Part shown: piece after piece, positions 16,280 through 24,012 of the stretch | Layout of the letters: the number at the start of each line of letters is the position of its first letter | How positions within the stretch are numbered: the stretch's first letter is position 1 | Assembly: GCF_000466385.1 (NCBI RefSeq) | Contig: NZ_KE952679.1 | Location: 7,922 to 49,588, forward strand | Length of the DNA stretch: 41,667 nucleotides | From: Aneurinibacillus aneurinilyticus ATCC 12856 | GTDB lineage: Bacteria; Bacillota; Bacilli; Aneurinibacillales; Aneurinibacillaceae | Direction: 5' to 3' | The notes under the pieces: generated by a model | The model's input: only the letters and a program-made list of their open reading frames with translations | The model's database searches: none | What the model was told of the DNA's origin: nothing | Position numbers and translations under genes: made by a program

Positions 16280-16684
16280 ATGAAAAAAGCGTTTGGATAT
16301 GTGCTGGTGTTGTTGATTGCAACGGGAATTTCCGGCTGCCAGGAACGAGCGTCAGATAAACTGCCGGATGAAGCTACGAAAAGTCAGGAAGTCATCGCCC
16401 AGTCACCGTCGCTTGCGGTGTCGCACTCCATTGAAGGCAATACAGTATTCTTAACGTTTTTGACACAAAACTTCATGTATGCACCGGAGGGTCAGTCTGA
16501 AATAGAGCCGGGTGAAGGATACGTGAACGTATGGGTAGACAACAAGCTGACCCGAGCGTACAATAATACGCTTGAAGTGCCGAATCTGACGCCTGGACCC
16601 CACTCGTTTGCGGTCGAGTTGGTACGCAACAACCATAAACCGTACCCTAACACGAAAATTTCATTTACGATTCAAATTAAATAG
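16280..16684 (+). CDS. Small lipoprotein downstream of the RND operon
   Basis: Encodes 134 residues. The N-terminus MKKAFGYVLVLLIATGISGC is a lipoprotein signal with the lipobox ISG-C at Cys20, so the mature protein of about 115 residues is fixed to the outer leaflet. The mature part begins with a polar linker, then beta-rich sequence with NTVFLTFLTQNFMYAPEGQ, GYVNVWVDNKL and LTPGPHSFAVELVRNNHKPY, a pattern like small Ig-like extracellular domains with a Pro-Gly-Pro-His turn. I do not recognise a named family. It follows the adaptor by 79 bases on the same strand with no T-rich terminator between, so it may be part of the same operon, with its own translation gated by the hairpin at 16231-16278. 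Confidence 0.75.
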   Translation: MKKAFGYVLVLLIATGISGCQERASDKLPDEATKSQEVIAQSPSLAVSHSIEGNTVFLTFLTQNFMYAPEGQSEIEPGEGYVNVWVDNKLTRAYNNTLEVPNLTPGPHSFAVELVRNNHKPYPNTKISFTIQIK

Positions 16685-16768
16685 TTGCAGTCGAAGAGAA
16701 AACTACAGCCGTTCCGGTTGGGAAATGGCTCCATCATCAAGTCAACCTATTTTCAATATAAGATTTAT

Positions 16769-16814
16769 AAAAGGCAACGAAGAATGTCATATCATCTTTC
16801 GTTGCCTTTTCATT
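16769..16814 (+). terminator. Terminator of the RND-lipoprotein operon
   Basis: AAAAGGCAACGAA pairs with TTCGTTGCCTTTT around a loop of about 16 bases. The A/T ends make it work in either direction. Confidence 0.85.
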
Positions 16815-16856
16815 ACACTATTTTACAAGTAAAATAGTCAAAAAATATAAAATATA

Positions 16857-16886
16857 TTGACTATTAGAATGTTGTTAAGGTATGAT
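16857..16886 (+). promoter_or_regulatory. Sigma-A promoter of the MpsC-like gene
   Basis: TTGACT (16857-16862) and TATGAT (16881-16886) are 18 bases apart. Because the ATG at 16882 lies inside the -10 box, that ATG cannot be the start of translation. Confidence 0.75.
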
Positions 16887-16920
16887 AAGAGAAACCAAAA
16901 TGCTGCAAACGGAGTTGCCT

Positions 16921-17286
16921 ATGAATCGGACAGGAAAATCGATAGGAGATTTGAAGCAAGCATTGAGTCGTGAGTACAATCAGGTAAATAAACACCTGTT
17001 TGATGCTGGTGTACGCAAGCAGCAGGTTGATTGTATTGGTAACAAAATCGTATTCACTACGCTGCATAAGCGCGTATATGCAATGAGGACAATCGATGGA
17101 AGGAATAGGGATCTGACCCGAACCCTGGATGTTATGCTTATCGATGAATTTAAACAGCATCTGCGTAAGCATTTCACCGCAACGTTCGGATTTTCTATCG
17201 TATCGATTTTCAAAGATTATGATCCGCATACGGAACTTGCAGTGACAGTCATTATTTTGGAAGAGGATGTAGAAGTATATCTATAG
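16921..17286 (+). CDS. MpsC/DUF2294-family protein
   Basis: Encodes about 121 residues from ATG 16921, the first usable start after the promoter, with CGGAG upstream. It matches the DUF2294 (MpsC) family: SREYNQVNKHLFDAGVRKQQVDCIGNKIVF near the start, and KHFTATFGFSIVSIFKDYDPHTELAVTVIIL near the end. In Staphylococcus MpsC belongs to a membrane-potential-generating system (MpsABC) linked to bicarbonate transport; here no mpsA or mpsB neighbour is present, so that role is not supported for this stand-alone copy. No membrane segment is visible. Confidence 0.8.
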   Translation: MNRTGKSIGDLKQALSREYNQVNKHLFDAGVRKQQVDCIGNKIVFTTLHKRVYAMRTIDGRNRDLTRTLDVMLIDEFKQHLRKHFTATFGFSIVSIFKDYDPHTELAVTVIILEEDVEVYL

Positions 17287-17318
17287 ACGGGCCGAATGAA
17301 CTCGAAGCCGAGAGCAGG

Positions 17319-17378
17319 ACAGCCGTCAGTATTTCTGTGCACGAAGATCAACGTGCGGATTACTGACGGCTGTTTTTT
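17319..17378 (+). terminator. Terminator after the MpsC-like gene
   Basis: ACAGCCGTCAGTA (17319-17331) pairs with TACTGACGGCTGT, and an inner GCACG/CGTGC pair extends the stem; it ends in six T. Confidence 0.9.
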
Positions 17379-17408
17379 ATTTGCTAAACACAAGAAGGAG
17401 GAGAGCAT

Positions 17409-18422
17409 ATGGCGACAGTACGAGACGTTGTAAAAGCATTGGATGATATCACTGGGGGACGGGTGCAGTGCCGCCCTGAAGACGTCACGATGGACAAGCA
17501 TCCGTTCGTAATAATGAAATCGTCCGGCATTCCCGGAAAAGAAGTCGTCGAGACACCGGGATTGGTGTATGGGGATCCGAGTTGGCAGGTACGCCGTCTG
17601 GCGGTGGCGATGACAATGTCAGAGCAGGATATTGAACTGGCACAGGCAATGGGAGTAGATGCGATTATTGCACATCATCCGCTGGCGGATGCAGCCAGCT
17701 CGGGTGGTGTAACGTTGAAGCATTATCTTGACTTATACGGCATTGCCGCGTTAGAGCTGCATGAAGCGTTTCATGGGCTTCATCCAGGTATTCCTACTCT
17801 GCACGGGCATAAGGTGCATCATGTAAATACGCATTTTGCCGACCTGGAGGGAAATGTGCTGTATGCGGGCACTGCATTGCCGGAAGTCAAGACGATGGGG
17901 GATATCTTACTGCGTTTGTCTAATTATATGGGCTATGAGCAGGAAGATCGACTGCTGGAAGGTGAACAGATAGTTTATGATTCTCCATTATTGAAAGAAA
18001 GTGGTCATGCTACCCGGGCGAAAATTGTGCTTGGAGATAGAAAAAGTTCCGTGCACCATATTCTGCATATTTTTCCGCATACAGGGTTTACTGCGGAGCA
18101 TCTTCGTCAGGCTGTGCGCCTGTTTCCCGACACAGATACGATTATTGCTTCCATTAGCCGGATGCGTCCGGGCCATCCGTTAATTCGGACAGCAGGGGAG
18201 TTGGGATTAAATATGCTGTTTGGCAATTCGCATGCATTGGAGATTTTTGAAAATGGATTGCCGCTTGCCTATGCATTGGATAGCCTGCTTCCTGAGGTGG
18301 AGATCGTCGTATTCCGTGAACGGGTCGTAGCGATGCCGCTACATGCGGCAGGCTGTGCAGCTATTCGTACGTATGGTCAGCAGATGGCGTTCTCGCATCT
18401 GATCAAGAAGATACCTGTATAA
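17409..18422 (+). CDS. NIF3-like dinuclear metal protein
   Basis: Encodes 337 residues. AAGGAGGAGAG precedes ATG 17409. The NIF3/YqfO family pattern is visible: N-terminal TVRDVVKALDDIT, DAIIAHHPLADAA with the paired metal-binding histidines near residue 87, HVNTHFADLEGN for the second metal site, and a C-terminal NSHALEIFENGLPLAYALD stretch in place of the usual H-xx-E metal pair. NIF3 proteins bind two divalent metals and are often loosely called GTP cyclohydrolase I type 2; no substrate is firmly established. The start, spacing of 41 bases, and direction link it to the Gate-domain membrane protein that follows. Confidence 0.75.
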   Translation: MATVRDVVKALDDITGGRVQCRPEDVTMDKHPFVIMKSSGIPGKEVVETPGLVYGDPSWQVRRLAVAMTMSEQDIELAQAMGVDAIIAHHPLADAASSGGVTLKHYLDLYGIAALELHEAFHGLHPGIPTLHGHKVHHVNTHFADLEGNVLYAGTALPEVKTMGDILLRLSNYMGYEQEDRLLEGEQIVYDSPLLKESGHATRAKIVLGDRKSSVHHILHIFPHTGFTAEHLRQAVRLFPDTDTIIASISRMRPGHPLIRTAGELGLNMLFGNSHALEIFENGLPLAYALDSLLPEVEIVVFRERVVAMPLHAAGCAAIRTYGQQMAFSHLIKKIPV

Positions 18423-18463
18423 ATCACATACATTCCATGTGATGAATTAAAGGAGGAAATCGC

Positions 18464-19579
18464 ATGTCCAAGCCAGCGGAACAATTGCGTGAGGTTGTCG
18501 ATTTGTCAACAGGGGCCGAGAAAGCGGGGAAGCAGACGGGAAGAAGTAATCGCATTGGATTGCTGTCAGTTGCCTTACTGGGAATTATTTTTATTATTAG
18601 TCCCGAAATCATTGGCAATGCATTTACCAGCATGCTGGATAAAGTGAAGCCGATTGTTGTCGATATATTTTTGATGGGGAATGTAGGCGTATCGATTATA
18701 CTTAGCGTTATGGTTGGACGTGCGTTGGAAAGAATGGGATTTACCGATGCGCTTATTCGTCTATTCATTCCGCTAGCGAACAGAATGAAAATCAATCCTG
18801 CGGTCGTCATTCCTGGTGTCTACAATATTCTTGGCGACATTAACGCCGCGGGGCGAATCGGAGGCCCAATTATGAAACAAGCAGGCGCAACGCGGGACGA
18901 GCAGTGCATTGCCATTGCGACAATGGTACAATCACAGCAGTCGTTTTCCTGTTTTATGCTTGGTCTCATCGCGCTATCGCTTGCAGGTATTAATGCCTTT
19001 CCTGTTGTGCTCTGTGCAGTGTTTGTCCCGCTCGTAATCGTACCATTCGTACTTAGTAGAACGGTATATCGGAATACAAGAGCGGTAGCATTGAAGGATC
19101 TGCCCAGCTTTACACCCCAAACACCGCCATTCCAGACCATTTTTCAGGGGGCGCGTGAAGGAGCTGAATTGCTGTTTCTGCTTGTTATTCCGGCGATTGC
19201 TGTTATTTACAGTTTAATCGGCTTGCTGGATTATGCAGGTGTATGGAAACCGTTTGAACAATCATTATCCGGATTTCTTAGTTTAGTCGGCGTTCATCCG
19301 AAAACGGGAATTACAGCAATTATGGCATCGCCCACGCTGGCGATGGGACAACTTCAGGAAATTGCCGCAAGCATTGACCCGCGATTGGTCGTTGGCGCAT
19401 TCGTACTGGCAGCATCCGGTCTTCCTCTCTCCGATGTGCTTGACCAAATTCCGGCTATTTGGTCCACCAACTCGGATGTAACTGCTCGGGAAGCGTTAAC
19501 AGCCGCCATCATCGGAATTATGATGCGTTTTATTACTGTGGCGATTATTGCTTTTGGACTCACTCCCTTGCTCGTATAG
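18464..19579 (+). CDS. Nucleoside-recognition (Gate) domain membrane protein
   Basis: Encodes 371 residues with a polar N-terminus of about 28 residues and around eight hydrophobic segments. The sequence GRIGGPIMKQAGATRDEQCIAIATMVQSQQSFSCFMLGL and ASGLPLSDVLDQIPAIW are of the Gate (nucleoside recognition) family, whose members include SpoIIIAA-independent spore maturation proteins and nucleoside transporters. The transported substrate cannot be told. AAGGAGGAAATCGC precedes ATG 18464, 41 bases after the NIF3-like gene, so both likely share a transcript. A strong terminator follows. Confidence 0.7.
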   Translation: MSKPAEQLREVVDLSTGAEKAGKQTGRSNRIGLLSVALLGIIFIISPEIIGNAFTSMLDKVKPIVVDIFLMGNVGVSIILSVMVGRALERMGFTDALIRLFIPLANRMKINPAVVIPGVYNILGDINAAGRIGGPIMKQAGATRDEQCIAIATMVQSQQSFSCFMLGLIALSLAGINAFPVVLCAVFVPLVIVPFVLSRTVYRNTRAVALKDLPSFTPQTPPFQTIFQGAREGAELLFLLVIPAIAVIYSLIGLLDYAGVWKPFEQSLSGFLSLVGVHPKTGITAIMASPTLAMGQLQEIAASIDPRLVVGAFVLAASGLPLSDVLDQIPAIWSTNSDVTAREALTAAIIGIMMRFITVAIIAFGLTPLLV

Positions 19580-19595
19580 TCTGTCAGTCTAACGA

Positions 19596-19626
19596 AAAAA
19601 CCAGGCTCGTACTGAGCCTGGTTTTT
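19596..19626. terminator. Bidirectional terminator between Gate and CAP genes
   Basis: AAAAACCAGGCTC pairs with GAGCCTGGTTTTT around GTACT. It serves convergent genes on both strands. Confidence 0.92.
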
Positions 19627-19640
19627 CCATACCTTAATCC

Positions 19641-20339
19641 TTATCCTTTGAACATTTGTACGAACATTTTGCCATATGGTCCGCCATCTACAATACCGAT
19701 TCCTACTTCAGTAAAAGCGGAATTCAGAATATTTCTGCGGTGTCCGTCAGAATTCATGAGAGACGTATGGGCCCCCTGTACAGAGGAATTACCCGCAATG
19801 TTTTCACCTGCTGTACGGTATTGCACTCCGTAGCGCTTCATCATGTCAAATGGAGAGCCGTATGTCGGTGATTGATGACTGAAGTAGTTCTTATCAATCA
19901 TATCTTTCGCCTTTAGGCGGGCTAGCTTTTGTAGCTCCATGTTAACCTTCAGCGGGGCGAGGCCCTGCTTTGCGCGTTCCTGATTGACAAGGTCAAACAT
20001 CTGTTTCTCGTCTGCTGTTAAACCTTCCGTTGTCGGCTTGCTTGCTACAGGTGCTTGAGCTTGAGTAGGAGCTGGCTTTTGCGCTGGTTTTGTTGCTGGT
20101 TTTTGTTGTTCTACCACAGGCTTCTGTTCTTGTTGAAGATTAGGCTTAATTCCTGCTTGCTTGCATTGTTCTAGATACTGATTCACCAAGTTTTGCAGGT
20201 CAGCTTGTTTTATGTTGCCGTTTTGTGAAAAGAACGTAGCAACTTTCGGAGTAGGGCATTCATTTGCCGCATGTGTTACCGAGAAGCTGGCTCCTAGTAA
20301 AGATGTACATAGAACGGATGCTGCAATAATTTTCTTCAT
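19641..20339 (-). CDS. Secreted CAP-domain protein (YkwD-like)
   Basis: Encodes 232 residues. A Sec signal peptide (MKKIIAASVLCTSLLGASFSVTHA) is followed by a short N-terminal segment with NGNIKQADLQNLVNQYL, a Pro/Gln/Lys/Ala-rich linker at about 75-105, and a C-terminal CAP/SCP domain with DLVNQERAKQGLAPLKVN, KAKDMIDKNYFSHQSP, AGENIAGN and SDGHRRNILNSAFTEVGIGI. His residues of the CAP cleft (FSHQSP and GHRRN) are present. YkwD-type proteins of Bacillus are extracellular and often sporulation- or germination-linked; the role here is inferred only. AGGAG lies 7 bases before ATG 20339. A palindrome CGACAA-G-TTGTCG sits at 20365-20377 upstream. Confidence 0.85.
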   Translation of the reverse strand: MKKIIAASVLCTSLLGASFSVTHAANECPTPKVATFFSQNGNIKQADLQNLVNQYLEQCKQAGIKPNLQQEQKPVVEQQKPATKPAQKPAPTQAQAPVASKPTTEGLTADEKQMFDLVNQERAKQGLAPLKVNMELQKLARLKAKDMIDKNYFSHQSPTYGSPFDMMKRYGVQYRTAGENIAGNSSVQGAHTSLMNSDGHRRNILNSAFTEVGIGIVDGGPYGKMFVQMFKG

Positions 20340-20702
20340 GTTGTCACTCCTGTTGTAAAAAATTCGACAAGTTGTCGTAACAGTTCACATAGTAACATAT
20401 AATTCCGAGCAAAAAACATGGTAATGTTTTCAAACTGTTTACAGATAAACAAAATAACTCTGTATAAACAGAGTGTTTTGCATGTCAAATAAGATTCTGC
20501 AGGTTTCAAATAGACAAAATAAAATGACTGTTGACAAGGAAAGTGATTGCCTAGCTTTTCAGCGTGGTTTCAGATGTATTTTTACGTCTTCCCAGTTCTT
20601 TGACTCCTAATTTTCTCATTCGACACATACAGTAATAAAAATGAAAGAATGAAAGGCCTTTAGGAAGGAGAACGAAACGCTGAAGCGATTCGGGGTGAGA
20701 GA
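20340..20702. other. Divergent intergenic region of the CAP and spoVK genes
   Basis: Holds several signals but no gene. CGACAAGTTGTCG at 20365-20377 is a 6-1-6 palindrome. TTCGACA, the complement of the Spo0A 7-mer TGTCGAA, occurs at 20363-20369 and 20619-20625. A hairpin ACTCTG-TATAAA-CAGAGT lies at 20457-20474, extended by CAAAA/TTTTG. A sigma-E-like -10 lies at 20626-20633. Confidence 0.45.
20604..20633 (+). promoter_or_regulatory. Candidate sigma-E promoter of spoVK
   Basis: CATACAGT at 20626-20633 agrees with the known sigma-E -10 consensus CATACANT. A recognisable -35 is weak (CTCCTAAT near 20604). spoVK is a known sigma-E gene in B. subtilis, which supports the reading. A Spo0A-like 7-mer ends one base upstream of it. 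Confidence 0.5.
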
Positions 20703-21638
20703 ATGAAGACGACGGGTCAGACTACCACCGGCAATCAGATTAAGGTAGTGTTTCGAAACGAGGATCCCAGGCCGCAAAGCCGTGAGCAGATTATTAGTTC
20801 GCGTATGGAGAAATCACTTGAACGGGAGTCCGGCGCGTTAAAAGAATTGGAGAATCTGGTTGGACTTGATGAAGTCAAGAAGCTGGTGTATGAAATCTAC
20901 GCGTTTTTAACGATCCGTAGACTTAGGGAAGAACAGGGTCTGCGTAATGCGCCGCATATGTTTCATATGGTGTTTCGCGGCAATCCGGGTACAGGCAAGA
21001 CGACGGTGGCTCGCATTCTCGGCAAATTATTTAAAGATATGGGAGTGCTGGAGAAAGGGCATCTTGTGGAAGTGGAGCGTGCCGATTTGGTTGGTGAATA
21101 TATCGGTCATACTGCATCCAAGACGAGGGATATTATCAAAAAGGCGATCGGTGGCGTTTTATTTATTGATGAGGCATACTCACTTATACGGGGAGGAGAG
21201 AAGGATTTCGGAAAGGAATGCATCGATACGCTAATTAAAAGTCTGGAAGATGATCGTAAGCAGTTGATTGTCATTCTGGCCGGTTATAACGAAGAAATGG
21301 ACTCGTTTCTCGCATCTAACCCAGGTCTGCCGTCCAGATTTCCAATTAAACTCGATTTTCCCGACTATACGATTCAGCAATTGCTCGATATTGCGGATGC
21401 GATGTGTAAAGATCAGGTATACTATTTATCGCCCGAAGCTCGCCAACTGGTACGCAAGCAATTGACAAATGAGAGAGAGGACGGGATCGATCATTTTAGC
21501 AACGCACGTTTTGTAAGAAATATGATCGAGAAAGCGATTCGTCAGCAGGCGATCCGCATCGTAACCGACCATGCCGAGCATCAAGTAAACAGAGAGATGC
21601 TCATGGAGCTGAAGGCTGGAGATTTTGAGAAGGAATAA
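20703..21638 (+). CDS. spoVK: Stage V sporulation protein K, AAA ATPase
   Basis: Encodes 311 residues of the CbxX/CfxQ AAA family. Walker A GNPGTGKTT is at residues 93-101, Walker B VLFIDEAYSL at 152-161, sensor 1 is in VILAGYNEEM, and the arginine finger region is NPGLPSRFPIKLDFPDYT. SpoVK is required for late spore maturation in B. subtilis. In that species it lies a few genes after miaA-hfq; here some 16 kb separates them, so the core order is kept but strongly interrupted. The expected hflX, ynbB, glnRA genes do not follow. A palindromic pair of sequences begins immediately after its stop codon. Confidence 0.92.
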   Translation: MKTTGQTTTGNQIKVVFRNEDPRPQSREQIISSRMEKSLERESGALKELENLVGLDEVKKLVYEIYAFLTIRRLREEQGLRNAPHMFHMVFRGNPGTGKTTVARILGKLFKDMGVLEKGHLVEVERADLVGEYIGHTASKTRDIIKKAIGGVLFIDEAYSLIRGGEKDFGKECIDTLIKSLEDDRKQLIVILAGYNEEMDSFLASNPGLPSRFPIKLDFPDYTIQQLLDIADAMCKDQVYYLSPEARQLVRKQLTNEREDGIDHFSNARFVRNMIEKAIRQQAIRIVTDHAEHQVNREMLMELKAGDFEKE

Positions 21639-21678
21639 GCGTGAGCTACTCCCACTTAGCTCACGCTTCAAGTGGGAG
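21639..21678 (+). repeat. Interlocked inverted repeats (A-B-A'-B' pseudoknot-like) after spoVK
   Basis: GCGTGAGCT (A, 21639-21647) pairs with AGCTCACGC (A', 21658-21666), while CTCCCACTT (B, 21649-21657) pairs with AAGTGGGAG (B', 21670-21678). Both pairs are 9 bases and perfect, and they interleave as in an H-type pseudoknot or two exclusive hairpins. No T run follows. Such interleaved GTGGGAG-type repeats also occur at the ends of IS200/IS605-type elements, so this may be a solo end or a relic RNA scaffold; no transposase or TnpB gene is present. Confidence 0.6.
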
Positions 21679-21799
21679 CTGCGAGTTACTTTGTCCTAAG
21701 CATCATTTTATATGAATAAAGAAAACTTTATTGTATAATATATTCAGTGAAGTGATAACTGACTGAACATTCTATTATTTTCTTGTAGAGGAGGTACTG

Positions 21800-22588
21800 A
21801 TGGGAGGCTATACTACAATTGCTTTTGATGTGAAGGACAATGTTGCAACGATTAAGCTTGACCGACAGGAAGCAGCCAACGCTGTGAATCTGGAGCTGGC
21901 TAAAGATTTGTTGCATGTCGCTTTACAGTGTGATGAATCATCTGAAGTACGAGCTGTGGTCATAACCGGTACCGGAAGTGTATTTAGTGTTGGAGGCGAC
22001 TTGAAGAGTTTTGCTGAGCAAGGGAGCGATTTGCCTATTCATTTAAAGGAAGTAACTACATATCTACACGCGGCAATGTCCCGCTTTACTCGTATGGATG
22101 CTCCTGTAATTGCCGCAGTGAATGGTGTAGCTGCCGGGGCCGGAATGAGTATGGCTATTGCTGCTGACCTTGTGATTGCTGCTGAGTCATCCCGCTTTAC
22201 GATGGCCTATACTAGAGTTGGTTTAACTCCTGATGGCTCTGCGAGCTACTTTTTGCCCCGCATTGTTGGATTAAAGCGTGCTCTTGAACTTACATTAACG
22301 AATCGGGTGCTTTCGGCTCAAGAGGCATATGAGTTAGGAATTGCAACCCACATTGTACCCGATACCGAAGTGCTTACTCAGGCACATATGATGGCAGCAA
22401 AGCTGGCGCATGGGCCAAGAACGGCTTTCGGTGCAGCTAAACGCCTGCTCCATAGTGGATGGAATCAAACATTGGAAACTCAAATGGAAAACGAGGCTCA
22501 AACCCTAGCAAAAATGGCTCAAACAAGAGAAGGCATTGAAGGAATTAAGGCTTTTCTGGAGAAAAGACCGCCTAATTTTAAAAGGTAA
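21800..22588 (+). CDS. Enoyl-CoA hydratase/isomerase family protein
   Basis: Encodes 262 residues, full length for a crotonase. GAGGAGGTACTG precedes ATG 21800. The oxyanion-hole segment AFSVGGDLKSF occurs as VFSVGGDLKSFAEQG, and the second is NGVAAGAGMSMAIAADLVIAAESSRF. LTPDGSASYFLPRIVG carries the Asp used by PaaG-type isomerases instead of the Glu of true hydratases, so an isomerase role is as likely as hydration of enoyl-CoA. It stands alone, with no acyl-CoA dehydrogenase or thiolase nearby, so the pathway cannot be told. Confidence 0.85.
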   Translation: MGGYTTIAFDVKDNVATIKLDRQEAANAVNLELAKDLLHVALQCDESSEVRAVVITGTGSVFSVGGDLKSFAEQGSDLPIHLKEVTTYLHAAMSRFTRMDAPVIAAVNGVAAGAGMSMAIAADLVIAAESSRFTMAYTRVGLTPDGSASYFLPRIVGLKRALELTLTNRVLSAQEAYELGIATHIVPDTEVLTQAHMMAAKLAHGPRTAFGAAKRLLHSGWNQTLETQMENEAQTLAKMAQTREGIEGIKAFLEKRPPNFKR

Positions 22589-23081
22589 TTGGAAGTTTTA
22601 TCGCTTCATGTTTCAGCGAGCAGGCACTGTAGAGCCGGCTGTTCATTATACCGACAACAGCTCAAGTTACTGAAAATAGGGACAAGATCATAGCTGTTCA
22701 ATCCAATTTTACGCAGCCAGGGATCAAGCCGCGGTCACTGACAGATAGGCTTAGCCCCTTTAATGGCATCGCCGGAACGGCCCATAAAAACGAATATAGC
22801 CAAAAAACATTCTCCTAAACGGTAATAAAGCGCCTATTCCCCTCTTTTTACATGAGCTTCACGTTGTAATCCAAACTTTTGGACGGAGCACCACCATACA
22901 GCGTAAGGCGTCCTGTCTCCATTGTCACCTGTATTCCCTATATTTTTCTCTTTTCTTCGTAAACTCTGGGGATGTAACTAATGGTTTTTCCTCGTATTCA
23001 AAGAAAGCTATAGGATGATTTAGCGTGCTGATCCATGTTCCAATCGGTAGAAGAGCTAAACGGAAAGGAAGGGAACGTCCA
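22589..23081. other. 493-bp gene-less gap with possible degraded coding remains
   Basis: No intact gene is found on either strand. On the minus strand a short open frame at 22848-22922 (24 residues, beginning METGRLTLYGG) has AGGTGACA as a ribosome site and may be a sORF or the start of a truncated gene. A second minus-strand frame with a FLAIFVFMGRSGDAIKG stretch appears in a different phase around 22740-22815 and stops early. This is what a frameshifted remnant looks like, but I do not recognise the parent. Confidence 0.35.
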
Positions 23082-23951
23082 ATGAACAAAGCAGAGCGCC
23101 TTAAGACGAATGTTGCAGGTGATTTTTATGTAAATTCAGCCTGCATTAACTGTGATACGTGTCGTCAGCTTGCGCCGAGTGTGTTTGCAGAAGTAGGCCG
23201 TTACTCGGCGGTGGCTCGTCAGCCAAAGAACAGGGAAGAGAAGCGACGGGCACTTTATGCTTTGCTGGCCTGTCCAACGGGTGCCATTGGAAGCGATGAT
23301 AAAAGCGATATATCGGAAGCGATGGCAGCGTTTCCCCTTCAGTTGGCTGAGCAGGTATACTACTGTGGCTATACTTCACGTGAATCGTTTGGTGCAAGCA
23401 GCTATTTTCTTATGCATCCGGACGGTAATTGGCTAATCGATGCGCCGCGATACGTACCTTCGTTTGCGAAAAAGCTAGAGGAAATGGGAGGGGTACGCTA
23501 TATTTTTTTAACTCATGAGGATGATGTTGCCGATGCGAAACGATATGCCCTTCATTTTGGTGCGGAACGGATTATTCATAAGCTGGAACAAGAAGCACAG
23601 CCGGATGCTGAACACATTATCGAAAGTACAGAAGCGCTAGAATGGAAGCCGGGCTTTCGTATTATTCCTGTTCCGGGCCATACGATAGGGCATATTGTGC
23701 TACTGTATGACAATACGTTTCTTTTTACCGGCGATCATCTGTCATGGGATCGGGATAAGGGAAAGCTGGACGGTCATAAGAACCATTGCTGGTACTCATG
23801 GAGAAGGCAGGGAGAGTCAATGGCCCGGCTAATTAAGGAAGAGTTCGAATGGGTGCTGCCGGGTCATGGAGACCGAGTGCATCTGCCACGGGAGCAGATG
23901 AAGGAAGCACTGCAGATGTTAGTTAAGGAAATGAAAGAAGAGAACCTATAA
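23082..23951 (+). CDS. Ferredoxin-domain / metallo-beta-lactamase fold fusion protein
   Basis: Encodes about 289 residues from ATG 23082, preceded by AAAGGAAGGG. Residues 1-75 form a small iron-sulfur domain (CINCDTCRQLAPSVFAE, and later ALLACPTGAIG), and about 90-285 form a metallo-beta-lactamase fold hydrolase. In the MBL part the first metal motif reads LTHEDDVADAKRY instead of the usual T-H-x-H-x-D-H, and later ligands are GHTIGHIV and GDHLSWD, with a PGHGDRVH end. So the second His and the D-H pair are missing from motif I. Similar Fd-MBL fusions occur in cyanobacteria and bacilli with unknown substrate. Electron transfer coupled to hydrolysis or binding is inference. Confidence 0.85.
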   Translation: MNKAERLKTNVAGDFYVNSACINCDTCRQLAPSVFAEVGRYSAVARQPKNREEKRRALYALLACPTGAIGSDDKSDISEAMAAFPLQLAEQVYYCGYTSRESFGASSYFLMHPDGNWLIDAPRYVPSFAKKLEEMGGVRYIFLTHEDDVADAKRYALHFGAERIIHKLEQEAQPDAEHIIESTEALEWKPGFRIIPVPGHTIGHIVLLYDNTFLFTGDHLSWDRDKGKLDGHKNHCWYSWRRQGESMARLIKEEFEWVLPGHGDRVHLPREQMKEALQMLVKEMKEENL

Positions 23952-23954
23952 TAT

Positions 23955-23989
23955 TAAGGCGAAGCGGTTTGAACAGCCGTTCCGCCTTG
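23955..23989. terminator. Shared weak terminator between the Fd-MBL and lipoprotein genes
   Basis: AAGGCG pairs with CGCCTT, with CGG/CCG inside, around a loop. T runs are short on both sides (GTTGTTT; TTAATATT), so efficiency is uncertain. Confidence 0.5.
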
Positions 23990-24012
23990 TTGTTTGTATA
24001 TTACCTGACTGT

